In this document: in pieces, positions 35,890-44,176 of the stretch
How positions within the stretch are numbered: the first letter of the stretch is position 1
How the letters are laid out: each line of letters begins with the position of its first letter
Origin: ZC4RG20 sp036381515
Lineage (GTDB): Bacteria; Pseudomonadota; Gammaproteobacteria; Steroidobacterales; Rariloculaceae
NCBI GenBank assembly: GCA_036381515.1
Contig: DASVCR010000096.1
Location: 20,762-84,761 of the forward strand
Length of the DNA: 64,000 nucleotides
Reading direction: 5' to 3'
Notes under the pieces: model-generated
The model's input: the letters and a program-made list of their open reading frames with translations, nothing else
Database searches by the model: none
What the model was told of the DNA's origin: nothing
Made by a program: the position numbers and the translations under genes

Positions 35890-35890
35890 G

Positions 35891-35919
35891 TTGACACCCT
35901 CTGATCGCGTCCAGATACT
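35891..35919 (+). promoter_or_regulatory. Sigma-70-type promoter for bioB
   Basis: A perfect -35 TTGACA (35891-35896), a 17-base spacer and GATACT (35914-35919) as a good -10 lie 40 bases upstream of the bioB start, in the short comF/bioB divergent gap. No BirA operator palindrome was evident to me. Confidence 0.6.
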
Positions 35920-35958
35920 GCCAGCCTCTCGCGAGACGGCGCACGGAGCCACGCACGA

Positions 35959-36984
35959 ATGTCCCCGATCGAACCGGAAATCCGCGTCAACGGCCTGTCG
36001 ATCGGGACCGAGCCGCGGACGGACTGGCGGCTCGACGAGGTGCAGGCACTGTTCGAGCTGCCGCTGTTCGATCTGCTCTTCGCCGCGCAATGCGTGCACC
36101 GGCGCCACTTCGATCCGAACGCAGTGCAGGTGTCGACGCTTTTGTCGATCAAGACGGGCAGGTGCCCGGAAGACTGCGCCTACTGTCCGCAGAGCGTCCG
36201 CTTCGACACAGGCGTCGACGTCCACGACCTGATGCCGCTCGACGAGGTGCGGCGGGCCGCCGAGCGGGCGAAGGCCGCCGGCGCTACGCGCTTCTGCATG
36301 GGAGCGTCGTATCGCGGCCCGAAGGACTCGCAGCTCGAGCCGATCCTCGCGATGATCCGCGAGGTGAAGTCGCTAGGCCTCGAGACGTGCGCGACCCTCG
36401 GCCTGCTGCGCGACGGGCAGGCGGAGCGCCTCGCCGAGGCGGGGCTCGACTACTACAACCACAACCTCGACACGTCCGAGTCGTTCTATCCGAAGATCAT
36501 CACGACGCGGACGTTCGCGGACCGCCTCGACACGCTGCGCCGGGTCCGGAGCGCCGGAATCAAGGTCTGCTGCGGAGGCATCCTCGGCCTCGGCGAGAGC
36601 CGCGCGGACCGGATCGCGCTGCTGCACGCGCTCGCGACCCTCGATCCGCATCCCGAGAGCGTGCCGATCAACCGCCTCGTGAAGGTTCCCGGGACGCCGC
36701 TCGAGCACGCGGAGGACCTCGACAACTTCGAGTTCGTGCGGACGATCGCGGTCGCGCGGATCCTGATGCCTGCGTCGCATGTGCGCCTGTCCGCGGGCCG
36801 CGCCGAGTTCAGCGACGAGATGCAGGCCTTATGTCTTCTCGCCGGCGCGAACTCGATGTTCTACGGCGACAAGCTGCTGACGACGGAGAATCCGAGCACG
36901 GCCCGCGACGACGAGCTGTTTGCGCGGCTCGGCGTCGAGCGGGAGGCGGCGGCCACGAGCACGGCCGAGGCCACGACCGCCTAG
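35959..36984 (+). CDS. bioB: Biotin synthase
   Basis: Radical SAM enzyme inserting sulfur into dethiobiotin. The 341-residue protein has the 4Fe-4S motif C-x3-C-x2-C in TGRCPEDCAYCPQS, the YYNHNLDTS motif that contacts substrate, and CCGGILGLGE and VRLSAGR, which supply 2Fe-2S ligands (Cys and Arg). The C-terminal FYGDKLLTTENPS is typical. It is followed after 102 bases by a BioC-like methyltransferase; bioF, bioD and bioH are absent here. Confidence 0.96.
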   Translation: MSPIEPEIRVNGLSIGTEPRTDWRLDEVQALFELPLFDLLFAAQCVHRRHFDPNAVQVSTLLSIKTGRCPEDCAYCPQSVRFDTGVDVHDLMPLDEVRRAAERAKAAGATRFCMGASYRGPKDSQLEPILAMIREVKSLGLETCATLGLLRDGQAERLAEAGLDYYNHNLDTSESFYPKIITTRTFADRLDTLRRVRSAGIKVCCGGILGLGESRADRIALLHALATLDPHPESVPINRLVKVPGTPLEHAEDLDNFEFVRTIAVARILMPASHVRLSAGRAEFSDEMQALCLLAGANSMFYGDKLLTTENPSTARDDELFARLGVEREAAATSTAEATTA

Positions 36985-37086
36985 GCCCCGCACCGCGCGG
37001 GCCGCGAAGCGAACTTTCCGCGCGGCCGCGGGCCGAACATAACGTGGCGGCCCTCCCGCCGCACGACACCCGGCGACGCGACGACG

Positions 37087-37971
37087 ATGAGCAGCGATCC
37101 CTTCTCGGCCCTCCCCGAGCGTCGCGCGGCGCGGCGGGCATTCGACCGCGCGGCGCGAACGTTCAGCGCGGCGAGCGTCGTGCACGACGAGGCGCGTCAG
37201 CGTCTGCTCGAGCGGCTCGACTTCATGCGGATCGATCCGAAGGTCGCGGCCGACGTCGGCGCCGGACACGGGGCCGGCGGGGCGGAGCTCCGGGCCCGCT
37301 ACCCGAACGCCCGCGTGATCTCGATCGACTCGAGCGTCGCGATGCTGCGGGCCGCGCGGGCCGGCGCGGCCGCGACGGCGCCGATCGTCGCCGACGCCGA
37401 GCGGTTGCCGCTCAAAGATGGCACTCTCGACCTGTTTTTCGCTAATATGCTGCTCCCGTGGAGCAGCCCCGAGGGCGTGTTCCGCGAAGCGGCGAGGACG
37501 ATCACGAGCGGCGGACTCTTCCTGTTCGCGACGCTCGGCCCCGATTCACTCGAGCAATTGCGCCGCGCCTGGGCGGCCGTCGACGATCGCGTGCACGTGC
37601 ACGCGTTCTGCGACATGCACGACCTCGGCGACCTCGCCGTCGCTTCAGGCTTGGCCGAGCCGGTCGTCGACGTGGACCGGATCGAATTGACGTACAGGGA
37701 TGTCGACTCAGTGATCCGTGACCTGCGCTCCACCGGTGCCGTGAACCTCGCCGCGGGCCGACGACGGTCGTTGACCGGCCGCGCGCGCTGGGCCGGCTTC
37801 GTCGCCGCGCTCGAGCGCGAGCGGCGCGAGGGTCGCATCCCCCTGACGATCGAGCTGATTCTCGGGCATGCGTGGGCACGCGGCGAGCCGCGTCGCGCTC
37901 GGCGGCCCGAGCCGCACGAGGCGGCGATTGCGATCTCCGCCATCGGCCGCCTGCGAAGGTCGTCGCGATGA
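37087..37971 (+). CDS. bioC: BioC-like malonyl-ACP methyltransferase
   Basis: A 294-residue class I SAM-dependent methyltransferase. The N-terminal segment AFDRAARTFSAASVVHDEARQRLLERLDFM is the BioC substrate-binding helix pattern. The SAM motif I is DVGAGHGAGG, with later motifs SIDSSVAMLRAA and LFFANMLLPW. BioC methylates malonyl-ACP to start pimelate synthesis for biotin; adjacency to bioB supports the assignment. Related methyltransferases (for example NDUFAF5-like) are similar, so the role is inferred from context. Confidence 0.82.
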   Translation: MSSDPFSALPERRAARRAFDRAARTFSAASVVHDEARQRLLERLDFMRIDPKVAADVGAGHGAGGAELRARYPNARVISIDSSVAMLRAARAGAAATAPIVADAERLPLKDGTLDLFFANMLLPWSSPEGVFREAARTITSGGLFLFATLGPDSLEQLRRAWAAVDDRVHVHAFCDMHDLGDLAVASGLAEPVVDVDRIELTYRDVDSVIRDLRSTGAVNLAAGRRRSLTGRARWAGFVAALERERREGRIPLTIELILGHAWARGEPRRARRPEPHEAAIAISAIGRLRRSSR

Positions 37972-38055
37972 TGCCTCGCGGCGGCGCACATAGCGCCTCG
38001 CGGCGCTCGGACACCATAGCGGAAAACCGTAGGCCGGCGGGAATCGGGCGTCTGG

Positions 38056-38061
38056 TAGAAT
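38056..38061 (+). promoter_or_regulatory. Putative -10 element of the cytochrome oxidase operon
   Basis: TAGAAT lies 40 bases upstream of the coxB start in the 129-base gap after bioC. No convincing -35 is present. Similar TAGAAT hexamers precede ppc and ubiA. Confidence 0.3.
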
Positions 38062-38100
38062 TCGTGCGCCCGCCTGCTGTTCAACTTTGCTTCTGAAATC

Positions 38101-38922
38101 ATGCAAATGAACCGAAAAGTTGGCGCCTTTGCCGCCGTGCTCTCAGTGCTGACGGCGTTTATGAGCTCTCCGGCGTGGAGCGATTGGGAGCTGAACATGC
38201 CCCAGGGGGTCACGACGATCAGCCGCGAGGTCTACGGCCTGCACATGCTGATCCTCTGGGTGTGCGTCGTCATCGGCATCGGCGTCTTCGGCGCGATGAT
38301 CTTCGCAATCGTGAAGTTCCGGAAGAACGCGGGCGCGCAGCCGGCGAAGTTCACCCACAACACGATGGTCGAGGTCATTTGGACGGCGATTCCGGCGGTG
38401 ATCCTGATCGCGATGGCCGTGCCCGCCGCCGAGACGCTCGTCCGCATCGAGGACACGACGGATTCGGAGCTGACGATCAAGGTCACGGGCTATCAATGGC
38501 TCTGGCATTACGATTACATCGATGACGGCGTGAGCTTCTTCAGCGTGCTCGACCGCGACAGCAACGTCGCGCGCCGCCTCGACTCCGGAGTCGATCCCGC
38601 ATCCGTCGAGAATTACCTGCTCGAGGTCGACAACCCGCTCGTCGTCCCGGTCGATACGAAGGTCCGGCTGCTGGTCACGTCCGCCGACGTGGTGCACGCG
38701 TGGTGGGTGCCCGCATTCGCCGTCAAGAAGGACGCGGTGCCGGGCTTCATCAACGAGGCCTGGTTCCACGCGACGGAGGAAGGCACGTTCCGCGGCCAAT
38801 GCGCGGAGCTGTGCGGCCGAGACCACGGGTACATGCCGATCGTGGTCAACGTCGTGAGCCGCGAGCGGTTCGACGAATGGGTGGCCGAGAACAAGCGGCC
38901 CTCGGTGACGCAGGCGGACTGA
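38101..38922 (+). CDS. coxB: Cytochrome c oxidase subunit II
   Basis: Carries the CuA electron-entry site of an aa3-type oxidase. The 273-residue precursor has a signal-like segment ending PAWSD, two membrane helices (about 45-70 and 90-110), then the cupredoxin domain. Aromatic YQWLWHYDY and the ligands GQCAELCGRDHGYM plus the upstream His in ADVVHAWWVPAF are all present. It has no fused cytochrome c domain. A short gap leads to coxA; the block coxB-coxA-ctaG-coxC is the classical order. Confidence 0.96.
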   Translation: MQMNRKVGAFAAVLSVLTAFMSSPAWSDWELNMPQGVTTISREVYGLHMLILWVCVVIGIGVFGAMIFAIVKFRKNAGAQPAKFTHNTMVEVIWTAIPAVILIAMAVPAAETLVRIEDTTDSELTIKVTGYQWLWHYDYIDDGVSFFSVLDRDSNVARRLDSGVDPASVENYLLEVDNPLVVPVDTKVRLLVTSADVVHAWWVPAFAVKKDAVPGFINEAWFHATEEGTFRGQCAELCGRDHGYMPIVVNVVSRERFDEWVAENKRPSVTQAD

Positions 38923-38962
38923 GCGCACGGGAACGCGCTCGAAGTTAAGGAGAGCTTTTGCG

Positions 38963-40549
38963 ATGAGCACGACTGCGATCGACGTCCACGCCGGCCATCA
39001 TCCGAAGGGCGTGCTGCCGTGGATCATGCGTTGGATCACGACGACGAACCACAAGGACATCGGCACGCTGTACCTGTGTTTCTCGCTGGTGATGCTCTTC
39101 ATCGGCGGCGCGATGGCGATGGTGATCCGGGCGGAGCTGTTCCAGCCCGGGCTTCAGTTCGTCCAGCCCGAGTTCTTCAACTCGATGACCTCGGTCCACG
39201 CGCTGATCATGATCTTCGGCGCGGTCATGCCTGCGTTCGCCGGTTTTGCGAACTGGATGGTGCCGCTGATGATCGGCGCGCCGGACATGGCGCTGCCCCG
39301 CCTCAACAACTGGTCGTTCTGGCTGCTGCCGTTCGCGACGTCGCTGCTCCTGCTCACGTTCTTCATGCCGGGCGGTGGGCCCGCGGCCGGCTGGACGATG
39401 TATCCGCCGCTGTCGCTGCAGACCGGCGCGGCGCTGCCGTTCACGATCTTCTCGATCCACCTGCTCGGCCTGTCGTCGATCATGGCGTCGATCAACATCA
39501 TCGTCACGATCATGAACCTGCGCGCGCCGGGCATGTCGCTAATGAAGATGCCGATGTTCGTGTGGACGTGGCTGATCACGGCGTATCTGATGCTGCTCGC
39601 GATGCCGGTGCTCGCGGGCGCGGTCACGATGCTGCTCACGGACCAGTTCTTCGGCACGAGCTTCTTCACCGCGAGCGGCGGCGGCGACCCGGTGATGTAC
39701 CAGCACATCTTCTGGTTCTTCGGGCACCCCGAGGTCTACATCATCATCCTGCCGGCGTTCGGCATCGTCTCGCAGGTCATTCCGACCTTCTCGCGTAAGC
39801 CGCTGTTCGGGTACGCGGCGATGGTCTTTGCCACCGCGGCCATTGCGTTCCTGTCGGCGATCGTCTGGGCGCACCACATGTTCACGGTCGGCATGCCGCT
39901 CGCCGGTCAGATGTTCTTCATGCTGACGACGATGCTGATCGCGATCCCGACGGGCGTGAAGGTCTTCAACTGGACCGCGACGATGTGGCGCGGCTCGCTG
40001 ACCTTCGAGACGCCGATGCTGTTCGCCCTCAGCTTCCTGTTCCTGTTCACGATCGGCGGGTTCTCTGGGTTGATGGTCGCGATCGTCCCGGCCGACTTCC
40101 AGTACCACGACAGCTACTTCGTCGTCGCGCACTTCCACTACGTGCTCGTGCCGGGCGCGCTCTTCGCCGCGTTCGCCGGTGCCTACTACTGGCTGCCGAA
40201 GTGGACCGGCTGCATGTACGACGAGCGGCTCGGCAAGTGGCACTTCTGGCTGTCGACGATCTTCGTGAACCTCACGTTCTTCCCGCAGCACTTCCTCGGG
40301 CTCGCGGGCATGCCGCGCCGCATTCCCGACTACGCGGTGCAGTTCGCGGACTTCAACATGGTGTCGAGCATCGGCGCGTTCGGCCTGGGCCTTGCGCAGC
40401 TGATCTTCGTCTGGATCGTGATCAAGGCCATTCGCGGCCAGGGCCCGAAGGCGCCGGCCAAACCGTGGGAGGGCGCCGAGGGCCTCGAGTGGACCGTGCC
40501 GTCGCCGGCTCCGCACCACACGTTCGAAACGCCGCCGGTGATCCAATGA
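38963..40549 (+). CDS. ctaD: Cytochrome c oxidase subunit I
   Basis: Catalytic subunit with heme a and the heme a3-CuB centre. The 528-residue protein has about 12 membrane helices. Visible ligands are VHALIMIFG (low-spin heme), WFFGHPEVYIIILPAFG (CuB His plus cross-linked Tyr), WAHHMFTVG (two CuB His) and HDSYFVVAHFHYVLVPGA (heme a3 and heme a His). A GGAG Shine-Dalgarno precedes the ATG, and the stop overlaps the next small gene as ATGA. Confidence 0.97.
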   Translation: MSTTAIDVHAGHHPKGVLPWIMRWITTTNHKDIGTLYLCFSLVMLFIGGAMAMVIRAELFQPGLQFVQPEFFNSMTSVHALIMIFGAVMPAFAGFANWMVPLMIGAPDMALPRLNNWSFWLLPFATSLLLLTFFMPGGGPAAGWTMYPPLSLQTGAALPFTIFSIHLLGLSSIMASINIIVTIMNLRAPGMSLMKMPMFVWTWLITAYLMLLAMPVLAGAVTMLLTDQFFGTSFFTASGGGDPVMYQHIFWFFGHPEVYIIILPAFGIVSQVIPTFSRKPLFGYAAMVFATAAIAFLSAIVWAHHMFTVGMPLAGQMFFMLTTMLIAIPTGVKVFNWTATMWRGSLTFETPMLFALSFLFLFTIGGFSGLMVAIVPADFQYHDSYFVVAHFHYVLVPGALFAAFAGAYYWLPKWTGCMYDERLGKWHFWLSTIFVNLTFFPQHFLGLAGMPRRIPDYAVQFADFNMVSSIGAFGLGLAQLIFVWIVIKAIRGQGPKAPAKPWEGAEGLEWTVPSPAPHHTFETPPVIQ

Positions 40550-40725
40550 GCTACGTGACCGTGCCGGCACACGGCAACGACGATAGGCGGCCGCACGAGG
40601 CGCGCGATGCCGGCGCCGACGAGCGCCGGGCGCGCGCGCGCCGCAATGCGGTGCTGCTCGCGCTGCTCGCGGCCGCGTTCTACGTCGGCTTCATCCTGCT
40701 CGGGGCCGTGAGAGGCTTTTTCTGA
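40546..40725 (+). CDS. Small single-span protein between coxA and ctaG
   Basis: A 59-residue protein. An Arg/Asp-rich cytoplasmic head (ERRARARRNA) precedes one membrane helix (VLLALLAAAFYVGFILLGAV). Small proteins in this exact slot are known as cytochrome oxidase small assembly proteins in related genomes. The 4-base ATGA overlap with ctaD and the 10-base gap to ctaG support it being real and co-translated. Assembly is inferred from position. Confidence 0.75.
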   Translation: MSYVTVPAHGNDDRRPHEARDAGADERRARARRNAVLLALLAAAFYVGFILLGAVRGFF

Positions 40726-40735
40726 GGCCGAAGCG

Positions 40736-41254
40736 ATGAGCCCGAATCGTTTGCTGACCCTGAAGCTCGCGGCGTTCTGCGTCGCGATGTTCGGCTTCGG
40801 ATTCGCGCTCGTGCCGCTTTACGACGTCTTCTGCGCGATCACCGGCCTCGGCGGCCGGACGTCGAGCGTAGCGCAGCAGGTGACCGAGAACGTCGACGTC
40901 GATCGCACCGTCCGCGTCGAGTTCGTCGGCGCGCTCGCGGCGGGAGCTCCGTGGGAGTTTCGGCCGACGGTGAGCCACATGGAGGTTCATCCGGGGCAGC
41001 TGTACGAGGCGCACTATTTCGCACGCAACCTGACGGGCAGCACGCTCGTCGGTCACGCGACGCCGAGCGTCTCGCCGGGCAGCGCGGCCAAGTACTTCAA
41101 GAAGGTGCAGTGCTTCTGCTTCACGAACCAGGAGTTCGCACCGCACGAGGGGCGGGAGATGCAGGTGTTGTTCATGATCGATCCGGACTTGCCTGCGCAC
41201 ATCGACACCGTGACCCTCGGCTACACGTTCTTCGCGCTGGATCAGCGCTCGTAG
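40736..41254 (+). CDS. ctaG: Cytochrome c oxidase assembly protein CtaG (Cox11)
   Basis: Copper chaperone delivering copper to the CuB site of subunit I. The 172-residue protein has one N-terminal membrane anchor (LKLAAFCVAMFGFGFALVPLYDVFCAITGLGG, itself family-typical) and a periplasmic Ig-like domain. The copper-binding motif CFCF is present in FKKVQCFCFTNQEF. It lies between ctaD and coxC. Confidence 0.96.
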   Translation: MSPNRLLTLKLAAFCVAMFGFGFALVPLYDVFCAITGLGGRTSSVAQQVTENVDVDRTVRVEFVGALAAGAPWEFRPTVSHMEVHPGQLYEAHYFARNLTGSTLVGHATPSVSPGSAAKYFKKVQCFCFTNQEFAPHEGREMQVLFMIDPDLPAHIDTVTLGYTFFALDQRS

Positions 41255-41281
41255 AGTCAATATCGGAGTTCGAACGCAATC

Positions 41282-42154
41282 ATGAGCGCCGCGACCCATC
41301 CATCCGACCACTACTACGTTCCGCACGGCACGCGCTGGCCGATCTTCGGATCGATCGGCCTGTTCATGCTCGCCGCCGGTTTCAGCCTGTGGCTGAACCA
41401 GATCTCCGCCGGCACCGTCATCGCGTGGATCGGCGCGGCCATCGTCGCCGTCATGATGTTCGGCTGGTTCGGCACCGTCATCGCCGAGAGCGTGAAAGGC
41501 TTTTACAACGACCAGGTCGACAGGTCGTTCCGCTGGGGCATGGCCTGGTTCATCTTTTCCGAGGTCGTGTTCTTCGGCGCGTTCTTCGGCGCGCTGTTCT
41601 ATGCGCGGCAGCTCGCCGTGCCCTGGCTTGCCGGGGAAGGCAACAACTTCTTCACGAACGTGCTGCTGTGGGAGGGCTTCGAGAACACGTGGCCGACGTC
41701 GGGGCCGGCCGGGGCGCAGTTCGAGACGATCCCGGCGTGGGGCGTACCCGCGCTGAACACGGCGATCCTCCTGTCGAGCGGCGTCACGCTGACGATCGCG
41801 CATCACATGCTGCGGCACGGCAAGCGGCTCGGCGTGAAGATCTGGCTGGCCGCGACGTTCCTGCTCGGCTTCACGTTCCTCGGCTTCCAGGCGGAGGAAT
41901 ACATCCACGCGTATCATGACCTCGGTCTTCGCCTCGACTCGGCCGGCATCTACGGCTCGACGTTCTTCATGCTGACCGGGTTCCACGGCTTCCACGTGCT
42001 GGTCGGCTCGATCATGCTGCTCGTCGTGTGGCTGCGCGTGCTGCGGGGCCATTTCACGCCGGAGCGGCATTTCGCGTTCGAGGCCGTCGCGTGGTATTGG
42101 CACTTCGTCGACGTCGTCTGGCTCGGGCTGTTCATCTTCGTTTACTGGCTCTGA
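41282..42154 (+). CDS. coxC: Cytochrome c oxidase subunit III
   Basis: A 290-residue integral membrane subunit with seven predicted helices. Family signatures include WFIFSEVVFFGAFFGALFYAR, GFEVEEYI-like FQAEEYIHAY, GSTFFMLTGFHGFHVLVG and WYWHFVDVVWLGLFIFVYWL. It completes the core oxidase. The 322 bases after its stop contain a dispersed inverted repeat and no further gene on this strand until SURF1. Confidence 0.96.
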   Translation: MSAATHPSDHYYVPHGTRWPIFGSIGLFMLAAGFSLWLNQISAGTVIAWIGAAIVAVMMFGWFGTVIAESVKGFYNDQVDRSFRWGMAWFIFSEVVFFGAFFGALFYARQLAVPWLAGEGNNFFTNVLLWEGFENTWPTSGPAGAQFETIPAWGVPALNTAILLSSGVTLTIAHHMLRHGKRLGVKIWLAATFLLGFTFLGFQAEEYIHAYHDLGLRLDSAGIYGSTFFMLTGFHGFHVLVGSIMLLVVWLRVLRGHFTPERHFAFEAVAWYWHFVDVVWLGLFIFVYWL

Positions 42155-42248
42155 GCAGTCTCGAGGCGACGCGCGGGCAACCGCGTCTACCGACGTCTGT
42201 GTTGGGCGACGCGGCCGCATCGTTCACGAGCGGGTGACGGCGGCGCGG

Positions 42249-42370
42249 GGGCGGAGGCTTCACTGTGACGGCCTTCGCCGGACCGCCGTGAATCCGTCCA
42301 TGGAGGCTGCGGGCGCGCCGTCCGTGGCGCGCACGCTCCGGCGAACGCCGTCACAGCGAAACCTCCGCCC
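42249..42370. repeat. Large inverted repeat (dispersed palindromic element, copy 2)
   Basis: Arms of 34 bases (42249-42282 and 42337-42370) pair with three mismatches. The centre contains CGCCGTGAATCCGTCC (42284-42299), GAGGCT and a 7-base inner stem (42313-42319 with 42326-42332). The core matches copy 1 at 22660-22780 in all but one position of the 16-base box, while the arms differ. It lies between the convergent coxC and DUF2909 genes. Confidence 0.85.
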
Positions 42371-42476
42371 GTTCGGCGGTGCGGCGCGCGTGAACGATGC
42401 GGACCAGGCGTTTGCGTGTACCTTGGCTAGCGATGCCTCGACGAGGCCGCGATGCCGGACGAGGCCGAGTGTCCCG

Positions 42477-42695
42477 CTACTGAGGCGGTGGCGGCATCGG
42501 TATGCCGTGCGGCTCGATGAGGCCGGCGTACCATGCGGCCATCAGCAGCACGAAGAGCAGCACCGAAAGCGCGATGCGCACGGTCAGCGCGTTGACCAGC
42601 CCGCGCGACGAGCCGCGCGAGCGCAGCAGGAAGCCGAGCGCGACGCCGAGGCTCGCGAGAACGGCAACGAACATTACGATCACGATCCAGTCCAA
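42477..42695 (-). CDS. DUF2909 twin-transmembrane protein
   Basis: A 72-residue protein with two membrane helices (WIVIVMFVAVLASLGVALGFLL and LTVRIALSVLLFVLLMAAW) separated by RSRGSSRGLVNA, matching the DUF2909/twin-TM family found in oxidase clusters of gammaproteobacteria. The TTG at 42695 has a GAGGA Shine-Dalgarno about 8 bases upstream. It is encoded opposite to the surrounding cox genes, facing coxC. Function unknown. Confidence 0.8.
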   Translation of the reverse strand: MDWIVIVMFVAVLASLGVALGFLLRSRGSSRGLVNALTVRIALSVLLFVLLMAAWYAGLIEPHGIPMPPPPQ

Positions 42696-42836
42696 AGCTC
42701 GGTTCCTCGTCGTCGCGTTCGGACGTTTCGGCGGGCATGGCGCGCCCACTCGGCGCGTCCGCTCGACGCCGCCGCGTGACGCGATGAGACTCCTGGCGAC
42801 GACCTTCCGGATCAGCGGCGCCTCGAACGGCGCCGG

Positions 42837-43607
42837 ATGACGATGCGAGTACCGGACCATTCTACCGCGCAGCGCTCCGAGGCCGGCACCGTTCCGCGTC
42901 CGTGGCTCGCGGTCGCGCTGCTCGCCGTGGTCGCCGCGGCCTGCGCGAGCCTCGGGTTCTGGCAGCTCGGCCGCGCCGGGGAGAGCCGCCTCGCCGCGCA
43001 GCGCTTCGAGGCGGCGCTCGAGCTGCCCCCGGCGCGGCTGCGGACCGCCGACGCAGCAGACGACGCGCTGCGTTATCGAAGGGTTGCGGTGACGGGACGG
43101 TACGTGCCGGAGCACCAGGTCCTGCTCGACAACATCGTGCGCCACGGCGCCGCGGGCTACTACGTGCTGACGCCGTTCGAGCCGGCCGACGGCGGTCCGT
43201 GGCTGCTCGTGAATCGCGGCTGGGTCGCGGCGGACCCGGCCCGCGCGGTGCTGCCGGACGTCTCGGTGGACGGAGCCGAGCGCCGCGTAGCGGGCGTGCT
43301 CGACCGGCTGCCGGCGCCGGGGCTGCGCCTCGGGGACGCGCCCGCCCCCGAGCGCGACGCCGCGGTCGTCGTGCTGAGCTTTCCGACGATCGACGCGCTC
43401 GAGCAGCTGCTCGGACGGCGGCTCTACGGTTATCAGCTTCGGCTCGATCCTGACCAGCCGGACGGTTTCGAGCGGGAGATCGAGGCGCCCGGCCTGCCGC
43501 CGGAGCGTCATCTCGGCTATGCCGTGCAGTGGTGGCTGTTCGGCACGATCGCGGGCGGTGCGGCGCTCGTGATCGCCGCGCGCACGCTGCGCCGGAGGGG
43601 TCAATGA
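42837..43607 (+). CDS. SURF1 family cytochrome oxidase assembly protein
   Basis: A 256-residue inner-membrane protein with two terminal helices flanking a periplasmic domain. SURF1 signatures are ASLGFWQLGRAGE, RYRRVAVTGRYVPEHQVLLDNIVRHGAAGYYVLTPFE, LLVNRGWV and the C-terminal HLGYAVQWWLFGTIAGGAALVI. SURF1 assists insertion of heme a into subunit I. Its stop overlaps the next gene as ATGA. Confidence 0.95.
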   Translation: MTMRVPDHSTAQRSEAGTVPRPWLAVALLAVVAAACASLGFWQLGRAGESRLAAQRFEAALELPPARLRTADAADDALRYRRVAVTGRYVPEHQVLLDNIVRHGAAGYYVLTPFEPADGGPWLLVNRGWVAADPARAVLPDVSVDGAERRVAGVLDRLPAPGLRLGDAPAPERDAAVVVLSFPTIDALEQLLGRRLYGYQLRLDPDQPDGFEREIEAPGLPPERHLGYAVQWWLFGTIAGGAALVIAARTLRRRGQ

Positions 43608-44176
43608 AACGTTTCAAGGTCGAGGTCTTGCTCGTTGCGCTCGCGTGCTTCGCGCCGCTGATCGGCGCGTACCTTCTCTATTACCTGGGCGACCTGAGCG
43701 CGCTGCCGAGGGTCCAGAACCCGGACCGCCAGCTCGTAAGCCCGGCCGTGCCGCTGCCGCCGCCTCCGGGTGCTGCGGCCGGCGACGGCGTGTCGGGATG
43801 GGGACCGGACTGGTCTCTGCTCTACGTCAGGACGTCCGCCTGCGACGACGCGTGCCGCGAGCACGTCGTGCGGATCGCGCAGGTGCACGCCGCGCTCGGG
43901 CGCGATCGGGACCGCGTGCGGCGCGTCTATCTCGGCCCGGACGCGGACGCGCTCGCGTCCCGGGATCCCAAGCTCGCCGCCGCGAGCACCGCCGATGCGT
44001 CCGCCGACGCGCTGCTCGACGCGCTCGCGTCCGCCGGCGCGGAGCCGGGCGACGGCGGCCGACTCTACGTCGTCGACCCGCACGGCAACCTCGTGTTGAG
44101 TTATCCTGCGGACGCGGAGCAGAGGGGCCTGCTCGAAGACCTCGAGCGCCTGCTCGACGTGTCGCAGATCGGCTGA
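43604..44176 (+). CDS. Membrane-anchored thioredoxin-fold-like protein in the cox cluster
   Basis: A 190-residue protein with one N-terminal helix (VEVLLVALACFAPLIGAYLLYYLG) and a periplasmic domain. The pattern WSLLYVRTSACDDACREHVVRIAQVHAALGRDRDRVRRVYL and GGRLYVVDPHGNLVLSYPAD resembles the SCO1/SenC-type thioredoxin fold, but the copper-binding C-x3-C and distal His arrangement is only partly present (CDDAC). Homologues sit between SURF1 and ctaA in pseudomonads. A role in oxidase assembly is inferred from position. Confidence 0.8.
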   Translation: MKRFKVEVLLVALACFAPLIGAYLLYYLGDLSALPRVQNPDRQLVSPAVPLPPPPGAAAGDGVSGWGPDWSLLYVRTSACDDACREHVVRIAQVHAALGRDRDRVRRVYLGPDADALASRDPKLAAASTADASADALLDALASAGAEPGDGGRLYVVDPHGNLVLSYPADAEQRGLLEDLERLLDVSQIG

